Of a stretch of DNA of 59,267 nt, positions 9,988 to 19,646 are shown one piece after another. Location of the stretch: NCBI GenBank assembly GCA_030054095.1, contig JASGCO010000024.1, positions 1 to 59,267 on the forward strand. Reading direction: 5' to 3'. Under the pieces are notes generated by a model. The model was given only the letters and a program-made list of their open reading frames with translations, ran no database searches and was not told the origin of the DNA. The stretch's first letter is position 1. Every line of letters begins with the position of its first letter. This DNA comes from Sediminibacterium sp. (GTDB taxonomy: Bacteria > Bacteroidota > Bacteroidia > B-17B0 > Aurantibacillaceae). Both the position numbers and the translations under genes were made by a program.

Positions 9988-10022
9988 AAAAATCCTGTTC
10001 TTCATCGGAACGGGATTTTTTA
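9988..10022 (+). terminator. Rho-independent terminator after infB
   Basis: AAAAATCCTGTTC (9988-10000) pairs with GAACGGGATTTTT (10008-10020) with one G-U pair, and the T tract continues. It lies 24 bases after the infB stop and ends the rimP operon. Confidence 0.8.
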
Positions 10023-10135
10023 TGCATTGACTATCTCAAATCACCGTTATCCAGACGCCTAACTGACTTGTCTTTCTGTTAATAGCTTTTTTAAAATCAC
10101 TCTTCTTACGCTTCCCAAAAACCGCCTCTAAATCG

Positions 10136-10143
10136 TATCTTTG
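10136..10143 (+). promoter_or_regulatory. -7 element for topoisomerase IV subunit A
   Basis: TATCTTTG matches TAnnTTTG and sits 23 bases before the ATG at 10167. It follows the infB terminator, so the topoisomerase gene is probably a separate unit. Confidence 0.6.
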
Positions 10144-10166
10144 TACGTTTTGAACGCGTAAACGAA

Positions 10167-12836
10167 ATGGAAGAAACACCTAATACCAACGATACTTCCG
10201 GAGAGCACTTATTTGCCGGAGATAACCATAACGATATTGATAATATTACCCATGTAAGCGGCATGTTTAAGAACTGGTTTATTGATTATGCCAGTTACGT
10301 TATTCTGGAGCGGGCCGTTCCCGCTATCGAAGATGGGTTAAAACCCGTACAACGCCGTATTTTACACAGTATGTGGGAACTCGAAGACGGTCGCTACAAC
10401 AAGGTAGCTAACCTTATCGGGAACACCATGAAATACCACCCGCACGGCGATGCCAGTATTGGCGACGCGCTGGTAACAATGGGACAAAAAAATTTGCTGA
10501 TTGATTGTCAGGGAAACTGGGGAAATATTTTAACAGGGGATAGCGCTGCTGCCCCGCGTTATATTGAAGCCCGTTTATCAAAACTGGGACTTGATATTTT
10601 ATTTAACCCCAAAACCACCGACTGGGGATTAAGTTACGATGGACGGAACAAGGAACCTATCAACCTTCCGGTTAAATTTCCTCTATTACTGGCGCATGGC
10701 GTGGAAGGGATTGCAGTAGGACTTGCTTGCAAAATACTTCCCCACAATTTTAATGAATTGATTGACGCTTCCATACAAATTTTGAAAGGGAAAAAAGCGG
10801 TACTCTATCCCGATTTCCAAACCGGAGGCATTGCCGATTGCTCCGATTACAAAGATGGTTTACGCGGTGGCAAAATAAAAGTAAGAGCCCGCATTAAAGA
10901 GCTTAATCCTAAAACTCTGGCCATTACCGAAATTCCGTTTGGTACTACTACGGGCTCATTAATTGATACTATTATTGCCGCTAACGATAAAGGCAAAATA
11001 AAAATCAAAAAGGTAGAAGATAATACCGCTGAAGAAGTGGAAATTCTGATTCACCTGCAACCCGGTATCAGTACAGACAAAACCATTGACGCACTTTACG
11101 CTTTTACCAACTGTGAAATAAGCATTTCGCCCAATGCCTGTATTATCGAAAATGAAAGACCCCGGTTTATTGGCGTAAGTGAAATTCTTCGGATTTCCAC
11201 GCATCAAACGCTGGAACTGTTGCGTCGTGAACTGGAAATTGAAAAAAAGGAACTGGAAGAAAAATGGCATTTCTCTTCTCTTGAAAAAATATTTATCAAG
11301 GAAGAAATGTACATTGACTTTAAGAAATACAGCAATAAGGAAACCTTATTCGCTTATCTCTACGAGTGCTTTAAACCCCACAAGCGCAAACTGCTCCGGG
11401 AGATTAATGATGATGATTTGCAACGTTTAACACAAATTCCGATGATCCGTATTACACGGTTCGACAGCATTAAAGCGGAAGAACACATGAAGGAGCTGGA
11501 TGCTAAAATTGCGGAAACAAAACACCATCTGGATAACCTGACCGATTACGCCATTGATTACTTTAAAACCCTAAAGAAAAAATACGGAGAAGGTCGTGAG
11601 CGCGCTACCGAAATAAAAGCTTTGGAAACCATTGTTGCAACCGAAGTAGTAATGGCCAACGAAAAACTGTATGTGAACCGTGCGGAAGGATTTGTGGGCA
11701 CTAGTCTTAAAAAAGACGAATTTGTGACCGACTGTAGTGATATTGACGACATCATTGCCTTTACCAAAGAAGGAAAGATGAAAGTCTTTAAAGTTTCGGA
11801 CAAGGTGTTTGTAGGCAAAGATATTATACATCTAGCCGTTTTTAAAAAGAACGACGAACGCACCACCTATAACATGATTTACCGCGACGGCCCAAAAGGC
11901 ATCACCTTTATGAAACGGTTTAATGTAACCGGTGTTACACGCGACAAAGAGTATGATTTAACCAAAGGTACCAAAGACAGTAATGTGTTTTGGTTTAGTG
12001 TAAATCCGAATGGTGAAAGTGAAAAAGTGATTATTCACCTGCGTCAGGTAAGTGGCTTACGTAAATATGAACTGGATATAGATCTCGCTGATCTGGAAAT
12101 AAAAGGCCGTGGATCGGTAGGAAATATTGTTACCAAATACACCGTTAACAAAGTAACCCTCAAGGAAAAAGGCGCTTCAACTCTCGATGGGGAAGATTAC
12201 TGGTTTGATGAAACGGTTCATCGCCTCAACAAGGATGAACGCGGATCTTACCTGGGTAAATTTGCCGGAGATGATCGTATCTTAACCATCACCAGCAAAG
12301 GCGTTTATAAACTTTACACCTTCGATCTTCTGAATCATTTTGATGAGGACATTATCATGATTGAGAAATATTACGCTAACCAAACCTTAAGTTGTATTTA
12401 TTACGATGGAGAAAGCCGGTCGTATTTTACTAAACGCTTTACTCCCGAACTGGTTAACGTTAAAGTTCCACTCATCAGCGAACATGAGCAATCGCGTGTA
12501 GAATTAATTACAGCTCAGGTTAACCCTACGGTTGAAATACAATTTGCCAAAGAAAAAGGGAAAGATGTACCAAATGAAACCATCAATCTTGTTGAGTTTA
12601 GTCCGGTCGTAAACATGAAGGCTAAAGGGAAAAAACTGAGCGCTTACAAAATAAAAGAAGTTAATCTGCTGGAACCACAGGAAATAAAAGATGCCCGTAA
12701 ATTTTTATCGAGTCAGGAAGATGAAAAAACAGGGTTATCGCCGATGGAATTGCATCGCCGCGCTATGGAAAAATTAAACAAAGAAAGCGCTAAAGGCTTT
12801 TTGGATGGCGATGGTCAGATTACTTTCGATTTCTGA
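10167..12836 (+). CDS. parC: DNA topoisomerase IV subunit A (GyrA/ParC family)
   Basis: A type IIA topoisomerase cleavage subunit that decatenates chromosomes with ParE. The breakage-reunion domain shows the quinolone-region motif HPHGDASIGDAL (91-102) and the catalytic tyrosine Y132 in AAAPRYIEARL. A coiled-coil stretch (about 350-480) precedes a C-terminal beta-pinwheel-like region. The leader MEETPNTNDTSGEHLF and the GNWGNILTGDSAAAPRY form are those of Bacteroidota ParC rather than GyrA. parE is not adjacent. The length is 889 residues. GyrA remains the alternative name but fits less well. Confidence 0.88.
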   Translation: MEETPNTNDTSGEHLFAGDNHNDIDNITHVSGMFKNWFIDYASYVILERAVPAIEDGLKPVQRRILHSMWELEDGRYNKVANLIGNTMKYHPHGDASIGDALVTMGQKNLLIDCQGNWGNILTGDSAAAPRYIEARLSKLGLDILFNPKTTDWGLSYDGRNKEPINLPVKFPLLLAHGVEGIAVGLACKILPHNFNELIDASIQILKGKKAVLYPDFQTGGIADCSDYKDGLRGGKIKVRARIKELNPKTLAITEIPFGTTTGSLIDTIIAANDKGKIKIKKVEDNTAEEVEILIHLQPGISTDKTIDALYAFTNCEISISPNACIIENERPRFIGVSEILRISTHQTLELLRRELEIEKKELEEKWHFSSLEKIFIKEEMYIDFKKYSNKETLFAYLYECFKPHKRKLLREINDDDLQRLTQIPMIRITRFDSIKAEEHMKELDAKIAETKHHLDNLTDYAIDYFKTLKKKYGEGRERATEIKALETIVATEVVMANEKLYVNRAEGFVGTSLKKDEFVTDCSDIDDIIAFTKEGKMKVFKVSDKVFVGKDIIHLAVFKKNDERTTYNMIYRDGPKGITFMKRFNVTGVTRDKEYDLTKGTKDSNVFWFSVNPNGESEKVIIHLRQVSGLRKYELDIDLADLEIKGRGSVGNIVTKYTVNKVTLKEKGASTLDGEDYWFDETVHRLNKDERGSYLGKFAGDDRILTITSKGVYKLYTFDLLNHFDEDIIMIEKYYANQTLSCIYYDGESRSYFTKRFTPELVNVKVPLISEHEQSRVELITAQVNPTVEIQFAKEKGKDVPNETINLVEFSPVVNMKAKGKKLSAYKIKEVNLLEPQEIKDARKFLSSQEDEKTGLSPMELHRRAMEKLNKESAKGFLDGDGQITFDF

Positions 12837-12953
12837 TCACTTTCTGTTTGGTCAAAATAGTTTCTTATAGCCTCATATTGACTTAGTTTGTGCTATACGT
12901 GTTTCCAATAAGATATTGACATGTCACACGATTGTTGCTATTCAGAAAGGAAT

Positions 12954-13631
12954 TTATTTTAATGTTATACGGCAGCCTCTGGCCACTGGGATTTCGACAT
13001 TATTAATAAACACACTCTTAGATGACATTCTGTTAATTTTTGAACGGTTAACAATGTACGAGCGGTGTACCCTCTGAAACGTATCTGTTGGTGCTGTTTT
13101 TATAAACCAATCCAGACTATTCCGTAGGGTGTAACGCTTTTCAGGTGTATAAATCTGGATGTAATTATCACTGCTTTGCACGTAAAGAATAGTACTGAAC
13201 GGGATTTTTACCAGGGCATAACGGTCTTTAAAATACAAGTATTTAACCCTGCTCTCTTCTGTACTTTTTTCCATAAGATGAACCGCGGCATACACGTCCA
13301 TTTGTTTAAACGGCTTAAGAATGTATCCTGTAGGCTTTGTATGCAAAGCTCTTTTTACAGTTTCCTTATCTGCCTGCGCCGTAATATAAATAAAAGGGAT
13401 GTGATACCTTTGATTAATAGCCTCCGCAATCTCTATTCCATCGCGCTCCGACTCCAAATCAATATCCAGAAGCACCGCGTCCGGCGTATCTTCTTCCATC
13501 TGAGAAAAAGCAGCTTCTTTTGTATGCACAACACGAACTTTAGCATATCCTGAAGCCATTAGAAGGTTTTTTAAAAACCCGGCAACGAACTCTTCATCAT
13601 CAACAATCAGAATACTAAAATCACTTTCCAT
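12954..13631 (-). CDS. LytTR-family response regulator
   Basis: A two-component regulator that binds DNA through a LytTR domain. The receiver domain (about 4-120) has D11-D12, the phosphate acceptor D56 in VLLDIDLE, and the conserved lysine in GYILKPF. The LytTR domain follows (about 130-225), with YVQSSDNYIQIYT and FQRVHRSYIVN. The ATG at 13631 is chosen because a TACATTTG promoter element overlaps the start of the longer frame (TTG at 13685). No histidine kinase is adjacent, so it is an orphan here. The secreted 1149-residue gene lies upstream in the same direction, 428 bases away. Confidence 0.9.
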   Translation of the reverse strand: MESDFSILIVDDEEFVAGFLKNLLMASGYAKVRVVHTKEAAFSQMEEDTPDAVLLDIDLESERDGIEIAEAINQRYHIPFIYITAQADKETVKRALHTKPTGYILKPFKQMDVYAAVHLMEKSTEESRVKYLYFKDRYALVKIPFSTILYVQSSDNYIQIYTPEKRYTLRNSLDWFIKTAPTDTFQRVHRSYIVNRSKINRMSSKSVFINNVEIPVARGCRITLK

Positions 13632-13681
13632 AAGTGTGCCAACTTTTGTTTTCGCTTTACCTCTGTAAAACGAACTTTGTG

Positions 13682-13689
13682 GCAAATGT
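13682..13689 (-). promoter_or_regulatory. -7 element for the orphan LytTR regulator
   Basis: The minus-strand sequence is TACATTTG, a full TAnnTTTG match about 50 bases before the chosen ATG. It argues against the longer frame that starts at 13685. Confidence 0.55.
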
Positions 13690-14059
13690 AAATTTTATAT
13701 TGAAACGTTATGTGCTTTTAACCCCGGATTATGCATTATACATCTCATAAAGGCTAAACGCCTTTCAAAATCAGAGACTTCGCGGCCACTCACCAATTTT
13801 TTCATAAAACCACTGGCTTTATGCCTTCTCATTCACTATAACGGGATTATGCCTCATTCACACACGTTCTGATCTTTGAGTTTTGGCGCTCAGTACAGAT
13901 CTCTAATACATAATCCAAGTAAACTAGGCCCCCCTTAGTCAGAAAAAACGACCATACAACGCTGGATACCGCGTTATACTATGTTTTTAACCGCAAATAG
14001 ACATTTGGACTTTTATTACGCACCAGAAATTCCTATTACGTTACGGACATCATTCCCGC
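13690..14059. other. Gene-free stretch upstream of the LytTR regulator
   Basis: No convincing coding frame was found on either strand. The only structure noted is a short hairpin, AAAGGC-TAAAC-GCCTTT (13749-13765), without a T tract. The stretch holds the 3' flank of the 1149-residue secreted protein gene and the upstream region of the response regulator. Confidence 0.5.
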
Positions 14060-17000
14060 TTAGTACACCACAATTTTTCGTGTAGCGCTTTTGCCATCTT
14101 TGGTAATCTTAACCACATACACTCCGGGTGTAAAGGTTTTTGTATCTACAATCCATTGGCTCTGCTCTTTGGTTACAGTAACATTCATGTTGCGTCCCAA
14201 AATATCTTCAACTTCTACCGAAGCCTGTTCCAGAATATCGCCACTCAGGAAAAACTGATGATGCGCAGGATTAGGATAAAGGCGAATACCTTTACTTAAT
14301 TCATTTTCTTCTATAGACTGTAGAGAGGCCGTACTGAAACTGTATTCAAATCCACCTCCAAAATCGGGCTGAAACGTTTTGATAATGGTTCCAATTTCAT
14401 TTTTAAACCGCACAAATCCTGCTCCCTGAGAAGAATTAGCCCACCACTGTAACCCATCTTCTCCGCTATCGGTTACCACTAAACGGTAACAACCACTGCT
14501 TAACTGATAGGTATCTGCATATGTTGTATTGGCGGCAGTCATTGTACTGGCTCCCGGTAAGGTATTACCGTTTTCATCAACCAGTTTATACGAACTTTCT
14601 GAAGGAACGTTATTCGTCTTAAATTCTACCGTTATCGTATTGGTTAATACATCCGTAACGCCAAATGGCGAGTGGTATTTGTTATTGTACACATACTGAT
14701 CAGTTGTAGCGTTTGCCGTTTTAAGTTCAGCATGAAAAACATTATCGCTTGGCTGAAGTCCACTTTGCCATAGGGTACCAATCGGCAATACAACGCGTGT
14801 GGTGTCCATAAAGGCCAGGTTTCCTGTCCAGTTATAGGTTTGCTTACTGGTGGCATTATTGAGCCAGTACTCAATTTGCAAAGCGGTAAGCGCCGTTGAT
14901 CCGGTGTTTTGTATCATAATGACCGGGTTGGCACACATTGGATTAACTCTGGAATAAAGTACCTTATTGCTTGGCATAATTACATCTACCAGATTAGCAT
15001 CCAGATTATGGTTAGCGCCACTATACGAAATCAGGTGGTGCGCTGATATATACCGGTAATCGCCATTGGCTACCGGAGGATTAGAGCAGTTGTAATCAAT
15101 TGACACCGTTGTTCCGGGTGTTACATGTGGAGTAATATAGCTTTCCTTTAGTAAACTAACCTGCCCGGGGCACCAGCCTTGGCGGTCGTACACCCAGGTA
15201 CCCCCCTGAGGATAGACCGGATTAAAGGCGCAAGATTGGGTAATTGGCCAGCTAAATTCATTGGCTCCACCGTTAATATTAAGTTGATGTTGTATGATGC
15301 CCCCATTTTGCCCAAACTCACCATGGCTACCATGTCCGGTAATAGTAGAACGTACTTTAAATGTTTGCGCGTTCGCCGGAAGCGCCACGTTTAACGGCGG
15401 AAATGTTGAGTTGTTATTAATTGATCCGATAGAAACCTGATCAATAGACTGCCATAAAGGATTAAAGTCAACAACAGTTCTTGGTGGTGTACCTACAATG
15501 AATAAAAAGTCAATATCCATTTGTTCTTGAAAAACACCGCCAGTCATCATAAACCGTTTTTTTCCTTTTAAAACAGGAGCATAATCACTTACGTCAAAAT
15601 ACCAGGTTTTCCCTTTCATACCAAAATCAAGGCCAATACCATAAGGTGTTACAAAAGAAAGCAGTTCCACATAGTGCGGACGTCGTTTTATGTAATTAAG
15701 ATTTACAATGCTGTAGGTGCCCGCCGGTGTAATATTCACCGAGCCAGTTAATACGCCAGTATCGCCATTATAAGTATTTGAAATAGCTTGATTCGCCTGA
15801 AACGTACTCACTAACGTTACCACATCATCGGCAAAAGGCACCGCCGCGGCATTAGAGGTAATACTATACTGACGTATGGTATTAGGTAGTCTTTGTAAAG
15901 AGTCTTTTACTGTTACGGTAGTAGTATTTAACGCGTAGCTTCCACGCAAAAACACAACTGAAGGACGGGTAAGTGATTCTTTAAACATACGGGTCAAAGT
16001 ATGGCCCCTGTCATACGTCCAGGATGTATTTACTCCTGTCGCCGTCAAGTTATGTTTCGAATCGGTAATAAGCGCCCCGGTTCCTTCATCCATTTTATAA
16101 TAGGCCACAAGATTATTATAAAATGGATGCGCGCTCGTAATTCCTGTTTTATAGTAATCCTGAATTTCCTGAACACTGAATTCACGGTTCCATATTGCCA
16201 GTTCGTTTATCTTACCTTTATAGTTGTTGTTTTTCTCAAAATCTTTTCCAAGAATCATATTAACAAGAGAAATCACATACGGCTTATTGGAAGTAAAGGC
16301 CCAGTTTACGCCGTTTAATACAATTCTCATATCCCCTGTGCTTGTATTTTTTATAAATGCCCAGTGATTCCATTGCCCGCCAATATTGGCGGCGGTAGCC
16401 GCTTTGCTTAAACGGTCGTAACTACCACTGGCGTTACTGCCACAGTCAAAATAAACTGTATTACCCCACGGTATATGAATATTAAGGCTTCGGTGCAGGG
16501 TATTTGTTGGTGTGGCGTATAAAATACTATTAGATGGTATCTGTCCATTGTTACCATAGGCCCAAAAAGATACCGTAATTTCATTACTTACATTCGACAT
16601 CAAGGCCGTATTAATAATCGCGTGCCCATCGTTCGACAAATCCAGCGCATAGTTATTGTTGGCATAAAGCGCCATAACCGTGGGGGTAGTAACCCCATTA
16701 AACGTTACAGAGGATCCGGCTGTACTGTTTGTAAAAGAATACTCTATAATAATGTTACTGGTTCCATCCCATATAAAAGGTGTATGAAACTGTATGCGAT
16801 TATTGCTATTAGTGAAGGTGTAATTCTGATTAAATACATTTGTAAAACTTAAAGAATTTACAGATAAGTTACTCAATGCTGTTGCAGTAGTATGTTTAAT
16901 CCCCAAACGGAAAAACCTCGCTGCTCCTCCGGTATTGCTTACGTTGAGAATAATCCCATCAATTGGTCCCGCAGTATAGCCTGCCGCCGATAATTCTGAG

Positions 17001-17509
17001 GCAGTGTACAATAACTGCGTTTTACCCGATTTCTGAGTACCGTTTAACAGATTGTTAACCGCCGTGGCGCCTGCTCCAACCGTATATTGCACTTCAGAAT
17101 TAACTGAATAGGTAACGTTTGTTTGCGCAAAATTATAATAATCATAGGGAGGCGTATTTACATAGTTGAAGGCCGTTCCTGAAAAATTAGTGATGATATA
17201 ATTCGGATGCGTATTTGTTTGCTGTTCAACACGCGATGAATCCACTACGAACGTATTGCAGGAGTAGTCCCATTCTCCACAGCCCAAATCACGTTGCGAT
17301 TGGGTAGATACCAGCCCGTTTTTACAGCGCATATTGTAGCGCATAATAATTTTTTCGTATGTCTGCGAGCCAATAGGAAACTGAATAGCCGTATCTCTTG
17401 ATGAACTACCATATTTAAAGGTTTTAACAATAACTGTATCCCCTGTTTGCTGAGCTTGTAATCCCGCAAAACCCAGAAAGAGAAACAAATAAAAATATAA
17501 AGTTTTCAT
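14060..17509 (-). CDS. Secreted PNGase F-like protein with LamG insertion and T9SS sorting domain
   Basis: A 1149-residue exported protein. A signal peptide ends near AGLQAQ (residue 20). An N-terminal PNGase F-like half follows: GCGEWDYSC with D81 matches the region of the PNGase F catalytic aspartate. The next match to PNGase F comes only at about residues 617-675 (FVTPYGIG and the DIDFLFIVGTP stretch) and continues at 720-825 (TITGHG, then YDRQGWCPG). Between them lies an insertion of about 500 residues with a LamG-like jelly roll (about 290-455). Residues 1077-1149 form a T9SS type A sorting domain (LYPNPAHHQFF to the end). I could not place equivalents of the second and third PNGase F acidic residues, so enzyme activity is uncertain. 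Confidence 0.8.
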   Translation of the reverse strand: MKTLYFYLFLFLGFAGLQAQQTGDTVIVKTFKYGSSSRDTAIQFPIGSQTYEKIIMRYNMRCKNGLVSTQSQRDLGCGEWDYSCNTFVVDSSRVEQQTNTHPNYIITNFSGTAFNYVNTPPYDYYNFAQTNVTYSVNSEVQYTVGAGATAVNNLLNGTQKSGKTQLLYTASELSAAGYTAGPIDGIILNVSNTGGAARFFRLGIKHTTATALSNLSVNSLSFTNVFNQNYTFTNSNNRIQFHTPFIWDGTSNIIIEYSFTNSTAGSSVTFNGVTTPTVMALYANNNYALDLSNDGHAIINTALMSNVSNEITVSFWAYGNNGQIPSNSILYATPTNTLHRSLNIHIPWGNTVYFDCGSNASGSYDRLSKAATAANIGGQWNHWAFIKNTSTGDMRIVLNGVNWAFTSNKPYVISLVNMILGKDFEKNNNYKGKINELAIWNREFSVQEIQDYYKTGITSAHPFYNNLVAYYKMDEGTGALITDSKHNLTATGVNTSWTYDRGHTLTRMFKESLTRPSVVFLRGSYALNTTTVTVKDSLQRLPNTIRQYSITSNAAAVPFADDVVTLVSTFQANQAISNTYNGDTGVLTGSVNITPAGTYSIVNLNYIKRRPHYVELLSFVTPYGIGLDFGMKGKTWYFDVSDYAPVLKGKKRFMMTGGVFQEQMDIDFLFIVGTPPRTVVDFNPLWQSIDQVSIGSINNNSTFPPLNVALPANAQTFKVRSTITGHGSHGEFGQNGGIIQHQLNINGGANEFSWPITQSCAFNPVYPQGGTWVYDRQGWCPGQVSLLKESYITPHVTPGTTVSIDYNCSNPPVANGDYRYISAHHLISYSGANHNLDANLVDVIMPSNKVLYSRVNPMCANPVIMIQNTGSTALTALQIEYWLNNATSKQTYNWTGNLAFMDTTRVVLPIGTLWQSGLQPSDNVFHAELKTANATTDQYVYNNKYHSPFGVTDVLTNTITVEFKTNNVPSESSYKLVDENGNTLPGASTMTAANTTYADTYQLSSGCYRLVVTDSGEDGLQWWANSSQGAGFVRFKNEIGTIIKTFQPDFGGGFEYSFSTASLQSIEENELSKGIRLYPNPAHHQFFLSGDILEQASVEVEDILGRNMNVTVTKEQSQWIVDTKTFTPGVYVVKITKDGKSATRKIVVY

Positions 17510-17742
17510 AAACCGTTTTAGATAAGTTAAATATACTCATAAAAAGCTTACAAACAGGTATTTTAACAACCCCCTAAAATCAGTTCTGCCAGTGTTAAGC
17601 CATGTTTACATCACATTTAACTTTCGGGTTGGATAATACTGTGTACAAAGCCGAACATTAAGTGTTCGTTATTGAACAGCACTTCCTATTTAAAATTTAC
17701 TTAATTATATGATAATCAATTTCTTATAATTATTCTGGAACT

Positions 17743-17758
17743 TGGCACAGGTTTAGCA
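17743..17758 (+). promoter_or_regulatory. Sigma-54-like (-24/-12) promoter
   Basis: TGGCAC (17743-17748) then AGGTTT then AGCA (17755-17758). The invariant GG (17744-17745) and GC (17756-17757) are exactly 10 bases apart, as in the RpoN consensus TGGCAC-N5-TTGCA, with one mismatch (TAGCA for TTGCA). It lies about 50 bases before the ATG of the small secreted protein gene. No TAnnTTTG element is seen there. Confidence 0.6.
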
Positions 17759-17806
17759 AACTAAAAACAGAGAATATAATCTAATAAAAACTTAAACTAT
17801 AAAATC

Positions 17807-18136
17807 ATGAAAACACTTACTTCTTTCTTCGTTCTGTTGGCTCTTAGCCTGATTTCGTTGACATTATCAGCCGGGAATGGTGGTACTACAAACGTTCGTT
17901 CACTTGTGAGTGATCTGCAAAAAGTAAACACCTTAAAGCATGCCAAAAGCGGATCCGTCCGAAAAGTCACTTTCACATTTACAGTAAACGAAACCGGAAA
18001 AGTAAATGCTGTATCTGCGAATGTCACATCTGCTGAAGAACGTAAGGTATTAGAGAGTCAATTCTCGCGTTTAATCTTTAATCAACTGGCACAGGGCGTA
18101 ACCTATACCATTGATGTTAATTTTATAAATTACTAA
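17807..18136 (+). CDS. Small secreted protein, unknown function
   Basis: A 109-residue protein with a clear signal peptide (MKTLTSFFVLLALSLISLTLSA). The mature part of about 85 residues alternates polar and hydrophobic residues (KVTFTFTVNETGKVNAVSANV), suggesting a small beta-rich domain. The FTVNETGKVNAV pattern recalls the FVVxxxGxIxxVxV strand pair of TonB C-terminal domains, but the rest does not match. It stands alone behind a sigma-54-like promoter and ends at a strong hairpin shared with the convergent tonB gene. Confidence 0.8.
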   Translation: MKTLTSFFVLLALSLISLTLSAGNGGTTNVRSLVSDLQKVNTLKHAKSGSVRKVTFTFTVNETGKVNAVSANVTSAEERKVLESQFSRLIFNQLAQGVTYTIDVNFINY

Positions 18137-18154
18137 TCCTCCCCTGCAAATAAC

Positions 18155-18187
18155 AAAGAGCCTTTGACGTTTGTCGTAAGGCTCTTT
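18155..18187. terminator. Bidirectional hairpin terminator
   Basis: AAAGAGCCTT (18155-18164) is the perfect complement of AAGGCTCTTT (18178-18187) around a 13-base loop. It lies between the 3' ends of two convergent genes and can serve both. Confidence 0.7.
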
Positions 18188-18208
18188 AGTTATTACCCGT
18201 TCTCTGAA

Positions 18209-19024
18209 CTATTGAATCCGGAAATTGATGGGCAGATTAAAATACACATTTACCGCCCGCCCGTTTTGTTTACCAGGTTTCCAGCCCGGCATACTTTTTA
18301 TTACCCGTATGGCTTCCTGATCGCATTCCACACAACCCGGAACCCCTTTCAATACTTCAATTTTGGAAATACCACCCGTTTCACTCACTACAAATTTAAG
18401 GAAACACTTTCCGCTTAATCCTGTTTCGCGGGCTACAGTAGGGTATTGAAGGTTTTTTTGAATGTACTTAATCATCTCTTCGGTGCCTCCCGGAAATTCA
18501 GGCATCTCTTCTACAACAATATACGTATCCGGACCTTTTGTTTCCGTAATTCCGGTACCTCCTCCTGTATTATCATCCGGAGGCAACACATCATCTCCGC
18601 CTTTAGGATCTTTGATATCCGTATCGCCTACCTGCGTATTTTTTACCTCATCCTGTGTTTTCTGGTCCTCATCACTCGCGTTGTCCTTTATCTCAGGAGG
18701 GGTAAATTTCAACGTTTCGCTTAGTTTTCGCTCTTGCGCGGGTGGTTGAGCTAATTCGGGCTTAATCACGTCTTCAATGGGCTTCGGAGGCGTTAAATCC
18801 ACAATGATATTGCATTCACTTTTTTTAATAACGGGGTCCGGCCCTTTGTAAAATGCGGCACGGGCGCTCCATACCAAAGCAAAAAAGCCTATCATCCCAC
18901 CTATAACATAAGTAAGGGTTCGGTTGTAATTACTGCGTATCTCATACGCTCCATACGCGCGGTGGCGCCCTTCAAACACAATCGCATTACGACTGCTGCT
19001 TGTTTCGTTGTTCCAGGTTATCAT
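18209..19024 (-). CDS. TonB-family energy transducer, second copy
   Basis: A 271-residue TonB-like protein that couples inner-membrane proton-motive force to outer-membrane receptors. The N-terminus has the Bacteroidota motif HRAYGAYEIR before one transmembrane helix (about 34-55). The periplasmic linker (about 65-165) has scattered prolines. The C-terminal domain (about 177-271) shows the FPGG motif and ends in WKPGKQNGRAVNV and NLPINFRIQ. Over its last 95 residues it matches the other TonB (21121-21924) at 77 positions by hand alignment, yet it lacks that copy's 11-proline run. It pairs with the exbD 13 bases upstream. Confidence 0.92.
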   Translation of the reverse strand: MITWNNETSSSRNAIVFEGRHRAYGAYEIRSNYNRTLTYVIGGMIGFFALVWSARAAFYKGPDPVIKKSECNIIVDLTPPKPIEDVIKPELAQPPAQERKLSETLKFTPPEIKDNASDEDQKTQDEVKNTQVGDTDIKDPKGGDDVLPPDDNTGGGTGITETKGPDTYIVVEEMPEFPGGTEEMIKYIQKNLQYPTVARETGLSGKCFLKFVVSETGGISKIEVLKGVPGCVECDQEAIRVIKSMPGWKPGKQNGRAVNVYFNLPINFRIQ

Positions 19025-19037
19025 ATCTGTTTTTGTT

Positions 19038-19646
19038 TTATTGGTTATTTACTAATTCTGCTTCCTGTTTCGACATGTCACAAACCACATATTTGGCAGC
19101 GCCATGGCGGTTAAGTTCGTTCAACACATTTACCAATGCGCTGTAATCGGCCTGTCCATCGGCTTTTATTAAAAAAGTGGGGATCTCTTCGCTTTTGTAT
19201 ATCGCTTTTTGCTTTTGCCGGTAAACGGAATCGGGTTGCGGGTTTAATTGCTGACTACGTTTGAGTCGCGCCAAAGCATCAATCGCGATTTCATTCTTCG
19301 TCTCAATAAACTGAGCCAGATGCCTGCTTGTCGCAAGCTCATCAAATCCCTTGGTTAATCGTGGGTTTTCATAATTAAACTCGCCGACGTAACTATACAA
19401 CTTACCAGTTTTGTTTAACAAAAATGTAATGCCATTTTTAATCACGCGACTGCTATCCGGCTTTCCGTCCGGATAATCCAGATTCATCCCTTTGGGTTTA
19501 CTGAATGTAGCGCTTAATACGAAAAACGTAAGTAGTAAAAACGCCAGATCTACCATTGGAGTCATGTCGAGCCGTAAAGTGTGCCGTTTAACAACCGCTC
19601 CCGCCCTGTTACCTCTGCTATTGCCGTTAGTGCTTATTTCTGCCAT
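19038..19646 (-). CDS. ExbD-family biopolymer transport protein, second copy
   Basis: A 202-residue ExbD, the proton-channel partner of ExbB. The single membrane helix carries the essential aspartate in MTPMVDLAFLLLTFFVL. The periplasmic domain ends with SALVNVLNELNRHGAAKYVVCDM. It closely resembles the ExbD at 21921-22556 (shared SKPK and KNGITFLL segments). Together with the downstream tonB it is probably a duplication of that exbD-tonB pair. There is no exbB in this second unit, so it would have to use the ExbB at 23321-24124. Confidence 0.92.
   Translation of the reverse strand: MAEISTNGNSRGNRAGAVVKRHTLRLDMTPMVDLAFLLLTFFVLSATFSKPKGMNLDYPDGKPDSSRVIKNGITFLLNKTGKLYSYVGEFNYENPRLTKGFDELATSRHLAQFIETKNEIAIDALARLKRSQQLNPQPDSVYRQKQKAIYKSEEIPTFLIKADGQADYSALVNVLNELNRHGAAKYVVCDMSKQEAELVNNQ

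Noticed and set aside
13749..13765. Hairpin AAAGGC-TAAAC-GCCTTT as a terminator for the 1149-residue protein gene
   Set aside because: The stem is only 6 bp, there is no T tract, and it lies about 300 bases beyond the stop codon.
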